A DNA stretch of 64,000 nucleotides from Scylla paramamosain (Eukaryota > Arthropoda > Malacostraca > Decapoda > Portunidae): positions 7,801,539-7,865,538 of the forward strand of contig NC_087190.1 of NCBI RefSeq assembly GCF_035594125.1, in the 5' to 3' direction. Within the stretch, counting starts at the first letter, position 1. Each line of letters starts with the position of its first letter. The translations under genes were made by a program, and so were the position numbers. This document shows positions 55,628 through 64,000 of the stretch, in pieces. The notes beneath the pieces were generated by a model. It ran no database searches. It saw only the letters and a list, made by a program, of their open reading frames with translations, and was not told the origin of the DNA.

Positions 55628-57276
55628 AATATTTCGTTGATAAATTACATTCAGGACAGTTAGGGAACATCCCTTAAAGAAGAATAAGATCACAGAAAAA
55701 TGGTCCTAAATGGATGACTGATGTTAAAACACTACATAGGGCGAAAGAGAAGTATATATGAGATTAAAGACAAGGGAAGTGGTTTTAAGGCCATAATATA
55801 ATGAATTAGAAAAGTCAGGAGTTTAACAAGGAAAGCTAAAAATAGTTATGAATTAAAAGTAGCCAGTAAAGCGAAGATGGACCCCAAGGGATTTTATCAG
55901 GCATATAAGACGAAGAATAGAGAAAAAAATAGTTCCTTAAAGACAGCAGAATAGGACCTGCTTAGTTGTTGAGAGGAGATTAGTAAAATTGTGAACGAGT
56001 ATTTTTTTAACTGTCTTTGCCCAGGAAAACATGCAGAATTTGCCGAATAGTGAGAAGATATTTAGAGTAGAAGAGAATGAGAAGCTGACAGATATTACAA
56101 TAACTAAAGAGATAGTGGAACAGTAGATAGATAAGCTGAAAAGTTCAAGTCACCAGGACCAGATGAAATATATTCCAGAATATTTCAGAATTGGAAAAAG
56201 GTTATAAGTAATCTGGATAAGGTCATGGCCAAGCGGCAGGCGACAGTGTTGTAATAAACGGCTCTAATCCGAGTGTGGTCAAGTAATTAGTGGGGTGACA
56301 AAGGGATTATTAGTATTAGGGGCGATGTTGTTTGTAATATATGTCAGTGACTTGGATAGTGGAATTAGTAGTGCTGTTAGTAAATTTGCGGATGACACGA
56401 GAGTATGTAGATTAATTAGGTCAGAATCGCATACCATCGCCTTGTAGGCAGATTTGGATACGATGAACGAATGGACAGACAGATGGCAAATGCAGTTAAA
56501 TATCAACAAATGCAAAGCACTTAGCGTAAGTAGAAGAAACCCACAGAATAGTTACACAATGAACTACCAAGTTCTGGTAGGTTCAGGGTAAGAAAAAGAT
56601 TTGAGATTTAATGTTAGCTCTGAACTCCGTCTAAGAAAGCAATGAAAAGAGGCCAGAAACAAAGCAAATAGTGTATTATGATTCATTTTCAAGAGTGCTA
56701 AAAGTAAAACTCCCGAAGTAATATTAAAGTTACATTTAGCGCTGGTCAGACTACGCTGTCTTATTCTGGTCACCACATCACAGGAAGGATAAAGGTCTAT
56801 TAGAATCACTTTAAAGGAGAATGACTAAAAGGATACAGGGGATGAGGAGTATTCCTTACGAAGCGACATTCAAGCTGTTAAATTTACATTCTTTAGAGAG
56901 ACGTAGGCTAAGAGTGGACCTGACAGAAGTCTTTAAGTGGTATATGGGTTATAACAAGGGGAACATAAGGAAAATTCTTAGAATCTGTAACCATGATAGA
57001 ACAAGAAAAAAAGAACATCAAGTTTTCAGGCTTGAGCCTGAAAACTTGATGTTCAAAAAGGAAACAGGAAGGAATTGGTTTTCAAATACAGTAGTAGATG
57101 ATTGGAACGGACTTAGTAATCAAGCTGTTAGTGCTGAGGCATTTGGCACTGTAAGAGAAAATTACACATTTATAGATGGGGATGATAGGTACGGCATATT
57201 TCATACAAGTACTGCCACGTGTAGGCCTGATGCCTTCTTGCATATTTACTCATTTCTTATGTTCTTATGTTCTTAT
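55628..57276 (+). pseudogene. Decayed CR1/Rex1-like retrotransposon, copy C
   Basis: It has the same borders as copy B and the same 403-bp deletion (joint at 56,215/56,216). The longest frame, 56,821-57,318, covers MTKRIQGMRSIPYEATF, LHSLERRRLRVDLTEVFKWY, NRDRT-type sequence, the palindrome-encoded EHQVFRLEPENLMF and VVDDWNGLSNQAVSAEAFG. The palm FADD region near 56.38 kb is readable but interrupted. It has private small changes from copy B, such as the loss of about 13 bp at about 56,750 in the region coding LVRLHLDYAV. It is not functional. Confidence 0.88.
57013..57054. repeat. 42-bp palindrome in CR1-like copy C
   Basis: The arms and TG spacer are identical to those at 24,217-24,258. It survived intact in both duplicated copies, whereas copy A lost most of one arm. 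Confidence 0.93.
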
Positions 57277-60200
57277 TACCAAAAGCGTGTATTTTCAGTA
57301 TTTTCAGCTCTTCCGTGAAAAATAAAATGACAAAATGCATGCAAAGCACCCTAAATGAGGAAAAAAAGGGACATTACGAGAAACGTGCATTATAAATGTT
57401 TTTGAGATTCTTAGATACCAAAACGCTGAAACTCATGAATAACACTCTTAATTGAGAAACAGAACAACCTTACCAAATGCGTGTATTTTGAGTGTTTTTC
57501 ACATTTTTGGTTACCAAAACCCCAAATTGCATACGAAACTAGCTTTATGTGGAAAGAAAAAAGACATTTCCAGAAAAGTGTCTATTGAGTGTTTTTGAGC
57601 GTATTAGGCAATAAAGCACTAAAAAAGAGGGCAATCACATTACATGGGAATAAAACCAACTTTTACCAAGAGCTTGCCTTTAAGTGTTTTTCAGCTCCTA
57701 ACATACCAAAACGCTAAAACGCATGAAAAAATCCCTTTATGAAGAAACAGAATAACATTACCAAAAACATGTATTTTGAGTGTTTTTTTATCATGTTACC
57801 TATAAAAAAGCTTAAATACATGCAAAGAACCCTGTGTTTGGGAAACGAAAGGACATTACGAGAAACGTGTATTATGAATGTTATTAAATTCCTTAAGCAC
57901 CAAAAAGCTAAAACCCACAAATAACACTCTTTATAGAGAAAAAAAAAATTTATTCTTCTTTCTAGGTACCGAGATGCCAAAATTCTGGCAAAATTCAAGG
58001 AAATTATGTGGAAAAAAGAACATCATCAAAAAAGTTAATTTTAGCTTTTTTTCGAACAGTTATGTATGAAAACCTAAATTGCATGCAAAGCCACCTCTAT
58101 AGGGAAATTAAACGACTTTACCAGAAACCTGTCTTTTGAGTGTTTTCCAGCATGTTAGGCACCAAAACAATAAATAATATGGAACTCACTCTATATGGGA
58201 ATCCAAAACAAAATCACTTAACACTTGTCTTTTCAGTGTTTTACGTAGAAACACGCTAAAACGGATGCAAACAAACCAATATGAAGAAATAGAATAACAT
58301 TGCCAAAAATGTATTTTTTGAGTGTTTTTGAGCCTGCTACATACAAAAAATGCGAAAATGGATGCAAAGCACTCTATATTGGGAAACAAAAGGACATTAC
58401 GAGAAACCTGTATAATGAGTGTTTTATAGTTTTAGAACAACCACAAGGAAAAAGTTTCTTAGTAACCAAAATGCTGAAAATCATGAATAACACTCTTGAA
58501 TGAGATACACAACAACCTTACCAAATGCGTGTATTTTGAGTGTTTTTCACATTCTTAGTTACCAAAACACGAAATTGCATGCGAAACTAGGTTTATGTGG
58601 GGAAAAAATTATATTGCCAGAAAATGTCTTTTGAGTGTTTATGAGCGTGTTAGGCAATAAAGTACTTAAATGAAGGGCGATCACATTACATGTGAAAAAA
58701 AAAAATTTTACCAAGAACTTGCTGTTAAATATTTTTGAGCTCCTTACATACCAAAACGCTAAAAAGAATGCAAAAAATCCTTTATGGAGAAACACAATAA
58801 CATTACAAAACACATGTATTTTGAGTGTTTTTGATTATGTTACCTATAAAAACGCTTAAATACATGCAAAGAATGCTATGTTTGGGAAACGAAAGGACAT
58901 TACGAGAAACGTGTATTATAAGTGTTTTTAAGTTACTTAAATACCAAAAAGCTAAAACCCACAAATAACACTCTTTATAAAGAAACCAAAAAAATAAATA
59001 AAATAAATAAATAAATGAAATAAATGAAAATAATATTTATTTTTTTGTTATTTATCTTTACAGGTACTGAGATGCCAAAATTCTGTTAAAATTCAGGGAA
59101 ATTATCTGGATAAAAGGATATTATCGAAAAAGTTAATTTTAGCTTTTTTTGGGGGGGGACTGTTATGTACTAAACCCTAAAGTGTATGCAAAGCCATCTA
59201 TATGGGGAAATTAAGCGACTTTACAAGAAAACTGTCTTTTGAGTGTTTTTCAGCATGTTAGGCACCAAAACGATAAAAATTATTAAAGTCACTCTGTATG
59301 GGAATCCAAAACAAAATTACTGAAAACGTGTCTTTTCAGTGTTTTACGTAAAAAATGCTAAAACGGATGCAAACAGACCAATATGAAGAAATAGAATAAC
59401 ATTACCAAAAACGTATATTTTAAGTGTTTTTGACCTTGTAACCAACAAAAAAAAAAAAACGCAAAAATGGATGCAAAGCACTCTATATTGGGGAACAAAA
59501 AGACAATACAAGAAACGTGTATAATGAGTATTTTATAGTTTCACAAGAACCACGAACCAAAAAAACGCAAAAACTTGTGTATATGGAGACGTTTCTTAGA
59601 TACCAAAATGCTGAAACTCCTGAATAACACTCTTAATTAAGAAACAGAGTAACATTACTAAATGCGTGTATTTTGAGTGTTTTTCACATTCTTAGTTACT
59701 AGAACCCCAAATTGCATGCGAAACTAGCTTTATGTGGGAAAACAATGACATTACCAGAAAAGTGTCTTTTGAGGGTTTTTGAGAGTTAGGCAATAAAGCA
59801 CTAAAAAGGAGGGCAATCACATTACATGGAAATAAAACCAACTTTTACCAAGAATTTGTCTTTAAGTGTTTTTAACTCCTTATATACCAAAACGCTAAAA
59901 CACATGCAAAACACCCTTTATGGAGAAACAGATTAACATTACCAAAAACATGTATTTTGAGTGTTTTTGATCATGTTACCTCTAAAAACGCTTAAATACA
60001 TGCAAAGAACCCTAAGTGTGGGAAACGAAAGGACTTTACGAGAAACGTGTATTATGCGTGTTTTTAAGATCCATAAGTACCAAAAAAGCTAAAACCTCTT
60101 TATAGAGAAAAAAAATAAAAAAATATTTAGAAAATAGGATTTTTTTTTCTTATTCTTCTTCATAGGTACTGAGATGCCAAAATTCTGGCAAAATTCACGG

Positions 60201-63200
60201 AAATTATGTATAAAAAGAACATCATCAAAAAAATTAATTTTAGCTTTTTTTCGAACTGTTATGTACCAAACCATGAAGTGCATGCAAAGCCAACTATATG
60301 GGGAAATTAAACGATTTTACGAGAAACCTGTGTTTCTAGTGTTTTTCAGCATGTTAGTCACCAAAACAATATGTAATATTGAAGTCATTCTATGTGGGAA
60401 TCCAAAACAAAATTACTTTAAACGTGTCTTTTTCGTGTTTTACGCTACAACGGATGCAAACCAACCAATATGAAGAAATAGAATAAGATTACCAAAAAGG
60501 TATAATTTGAGTGTTTTTTGAGCTTTTTACTTACAAAAAACGAGAAAATGGATGCAAAGCTCTCTCTATTGGTTAACAAAAGGACATTACGAGAAACGTG
60601 TATAATAAGTGTTTTATAGATTCTCAAGAATCACAAGGCAGAAAACGCAAAAACTCATATATATGGAGAAGTTTCTTAGATACCAAAATGCTGAAACTCC
60701 TGAATAACGCTCTGAATTGAGAAACAGAACAACCTTATCAAATGCGTGTATTTTGAGTGTTTTTCACATTCTTAGTTACCAAAACTCCAAATTTAATGTA
60801 AAATTATCTTTATGTGGGAAAAAATATGACATTACCAGAAAAGTGTCTTTTAAGTGTTTTTTTTTTTTAGCATGATAGGCAATAAACCACTAAAAATCAG
60901 AACAATCACATTACATGGTAATAAAACTAACTTTTACTAAGAACTTGCCTTTAAGTGTTTTTGAGCTCCTTATATACCAAAACGCTAAAACGAATGCAAA
61001 ACACCCTTTATGGAGAAACAGAATAACATTACCAAAAACATGTATTTTGAGTGTGTTTGATCATGTTACCTATAAAAACGCTTAAATACATGCAAAGAAA
61101 TGTTTGGGAAATTAAAGGACATTTCGAGAAACATGTATTACGAGTCTTTTTAAGTTCTTTAAGTAACGTTTAGCTAAAACCCATAAATAACACTGTTTAT
61201 AGAAAAAAAAAAAAAAAAAAAGATAGGAATCTATTTATTTTTTTTATTCATCTTCATAGGTACCAAGATGCCAAAATTCTGGCAAAATACAGGAAAATTA
61301 TGTGAAAAAAGAAAATTATGAAAAAAATTTAATTTTAGCTTTTTTTCGGACTGTTATGTACCAAACCCTAAAGTGCATGCAAAGCCACCTATATGGAGAA
61401 ATTAAACGACTTTACCAGAAACCTGTCTGAGGGTTTTTCAGCATGTTAGGCACCAAAACGATATATAATATGGCAGATATATAATATGGGAATCCATCAC
61501 AAAAATACTGAAAAGTGTCTTTTCAGTGTTTTACGTAGAAAAACGCTAAAACGGATGCAAACCAACGAATATGAAGAAATAGAATAACATTTCCAAAAAA
61601 AAATGTATATTTTCAGTGTTTTTGAGCTTCTTACCTACAAAAAACGCGAAAATGGATAGAAAGCACTCTATATTGAGATGCAAAAAGGACATTACGAGAA
61701 ACTTGTATAATGAGTGTTTTATAGTTTCACAAGAACCACAAGGCAAAAAACGCAAAAACTCGTGTATATGGATAAGTTTCTTAGATACCAAAATGCTGAA
61801 ACTCAGGAATAACACTCTTAATTGAGAATGCAGAACAACCTTACGATATGCGTGTATTTTGACTGTTTTTCAACTTCTTAGTTACCAAAACCCCAAATTG
61901 CATGCAAAATTAGCTTTATGTGGTAAAAAAAAATGACATTACCAGAGTAGTGTCTTTTGAGTGTTTTTGAGCGTGTTAGGCAATAAAGTACTAAAAATGA
62001 GGGCAATCACATTACATGAGAATAAAACCATCTTTTACCAAGAACTTGCCTTTAAGTGTTTTTGAGCTCCTTATATACCAAAAGGCTAAAACGGATGCAG
62101 AACACCCTTTATGGAGAAACAGATTAACATTACCAAAAACATGTATTTTGAGTGTTTTTGATCATGTTACCTCTAAAAACGCTTAAATACATGTAAAGAA
62201 CCCTATGTCCGGGAAACGAAAGGACATTACGAGAAACGTGTATTATGAGTGTTTTTAAGTTTCATAAGTACCAAAAAGCTAAAACCTCTTTATAGAGAGA
62301 AAAAAAAGTAAATAAATAAATAGGGTTTTTTTTTTTATTCTTCTTCATAGGTACCGAGATCCCAAAATTCTGGCAAAATTCAGGGAAATTATATGAAAAA
62401 AGAATATTATCAAAAAAGTTAATTTTAGCATTTTTTTTCGGACTGTTATGCACAAAACCCTAAAGTGCATGCAAAGCCAACTATCTGGGGAAATAACGAC
62501 TTTACGAGAAACCTTTGTTTCTAGTGTTTTTAAGCATGTTAGTCACCAAAACAATAAATAACATGGAAGTCATACTATATAGGAATTCTGAACAAATTAC
62601 TGAAAACGTGTCTTTTCCGTGTTTTAAGTAGAAAAATGCTTAAACGGATGCAAACCAACCAACATGGAAAAATAGAATAAGTTTACCAAAAAGGTATATT
62701 TTGAGTATTTTTGAGGTTTTTACAAAAAAATGCGAAAATGGATGAAAAGCTCTCTATATTGGTTAACAAAAGGACATTACGAGAAACGTGTATAATGAGT
62801 GTTTTATAGATTCTCAAGAAGCCCAAGGCAAAAAAGAAGTTTCTTAGATACCAAAATGGTGAAACTCCTGAATAACACTCTTAATTGAGAAACAGAACAA
62901 CTTTACCAAATGCATGTATTTTGAGTGTTTTTCACATTCTTAGTTACCAAAACCCCAAATTGCATGTGAAAGTAGCTTTATGTGCGAAAAAAAAATGACA
63001 TTACCAGAAAAGTGTCTTTTAAGTGCTTTTTTTTTTTTTTTAGCATAATACGCAATAAAGCACTAAAAAGAGGGCAATCACATTACAAGGTAATAAAACT
63101 AACTTTTACGAAGTGTTTTTTCTAAGTGTTTTTTGACACTCCTTATATACCAAAACGCTAAAACGCATGCAAAACACCCTTTATTTAGAAACAGAATAAC

Positions 63201-64000
63201 TTTACCAAAAACATGTATTTTGAGTGTTTTTGATCATGTTACCTATAAAAACGCTTAAATAGATACAAATAATCTTATGTTTGGGAAACGAAAGGACATT
63301 TCGAGAAACGTGTATTATGAGTGTTTTTTTAAGTTCTTTAAGTACCAAAAAGCTAAAAACCACAAATAACACTCTTTATAGAGAAAAAAATATATATAAA
63401 ATAAAAAAATAGGATTTTTTTTTATTCATCTTCATAGGTACCGGGATGCCAAAATTCTGCCAAAATTCAGGGAAATTATGTGAAAAAAAGAACATTATGA
63501 AAAAAAAGATAATTTTAGCTTTTTTTCCGACTATTATGTACCAAACCCTAAAGTGCATGCAAAGCCACCTATATGGGAAAATTAAACGACCTTACCAGAA
63601 ACCTGTCTTTTGTGGTTTTTTTCAGCATGTTAGGCACCAAAACGATAAACAATATGGAAGTCACTCAATATGGGAATCCATCGCAAATTTACTGAAAAAG
63701 TGTCTTTTCAGTGTTTTACGTAGAAAAACGCTAAAACGGATGCAAACCAACGAATATGGAGAAATAAAATAACATTACCAAAAAGGTATATTTTAAGTGT
63801 TTTTGAGCTTCTTACCTTCAAAAAACGCGAAAATGGATGGAAAGCCCTCTATGTTGGGATACAAAAGGACATTACAAGAAACGTGTATAATGAGTGTTTT
63901 ATAGTGTCACATCAGCCACAAGGCAAAAATCGCAAAAACTCAGTGTATCAAAAACTCAGTGTATCTAAGTTTCTTAGATACCAAAATGCTGAAACTCAGA
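57277..64000 (+). repeat. 10-mer higher-order satellite array, segment 8
   Basis: Class ii starts are at about 57,788, 58,831, 59,958, 61,048, 62,157 and 63,230 (period 1.05-1.13 kb). It is the paralogue of 24.49-28.16 kb with about three extra units. Small private changes include an 8-G run at about 59,151 and ATATAATATGG repeats at about 61,460. The array continues past the window. No gene is seen. Confidence 0.87.
63933..63964 (+). repeat. 16-bp tandem duplication
   Basis: CAAAAACTCAGTGTAT occurs twice in direct tandem in unit iii'. The paralogous unit near 28.1 kb has one copy. Confidence 0.92.

Overview
The window looks like non-coding, AT-rich eukaryotic DNA, most likely from an invertebrate. 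I lean to a decapod crustacean because of the style of the two non-LTR retrotransposon families and of the low-complexity satellite, but this is recollection and not a search result. I find no host protein-coding gene and no rRNA, tRNA, CRISPR array or bacterial operon. Almost every open frame outside one retrotransposon is a by-product of the satellite.

About 85 percent of the window is one satellite family with a 96-bp monomer. A typical monomer runs GAGTGTTTTT, GAGCTTCTTACGTACC, AAAACGCTAAAACGCATGC, AAAACACCCTTTATGG, AGAAACAGAATAACATTACC, AAAAACGTGTATTTT. The monomers fall into five classes, called i to v here, in fixed order. In three blocks (17.1-22.9, 28.6-35.5 and 49.7-55.6 kb) the order i-ii-iii-iv-v repeats about every 480 bp. 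Elsewhere two diverged versions of that pentamer (i-v then i'-v') are fused into a 10-mer higher-order unit of about 1.03-1.15 kb. The 10-mer also carries an A-rich/T-rich insert in unit iii and an extra segment of about 54 bp in unit iii'. The array is therefore hierarchical: 96 bp, then about 480 bp, then about 1.1 kb.

On top of this lie large duplications and inversions. Roughly 8.1-28.2 kb and 44.1-64.0 kb are paralogous, in the same orientation and with the same order of landmarks. Smaller relations link 1-2.6 kb with about 39-42.6 kb, and 35.5-36.8 kb with 42.9-44.1 kb. Several inverted segments break the otherwise uniform orientation (2.5, 7.9, 19.5-19.9, 28.6-32.3, 35.5, 42.5-43.0 and 52.2-52.7 kb).

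Two retrotransposon families are present. A decayed CR1/Rex1-like element occurs three times (2.8, 22.9 and 55.6 kb), always in the same monomer position. It was one insertion copied along with the satellite, and two copies share one internal deletion. A jockey-like element occurs as an apparently complete 3.3-kb minus-strand copy with an intact endonuclease plus reverse-transcriptase ORF (13.3-16.6 kb), and as a 5'-truncated tail of about 210 bp (5.2-5.4 kb). Both jockey insertions are missing from the paralogous blocks, so they are younger than the duplications. Four long (AT)n tracts are present, two of them forming part of a perfect fold-back at 51.6-51.8 kb.

The genes do not form a pathway. 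The story is genome architecture: build-up of a higher-order satellite, its amplification and inversion, and its use as a landing site for retrotransposons.
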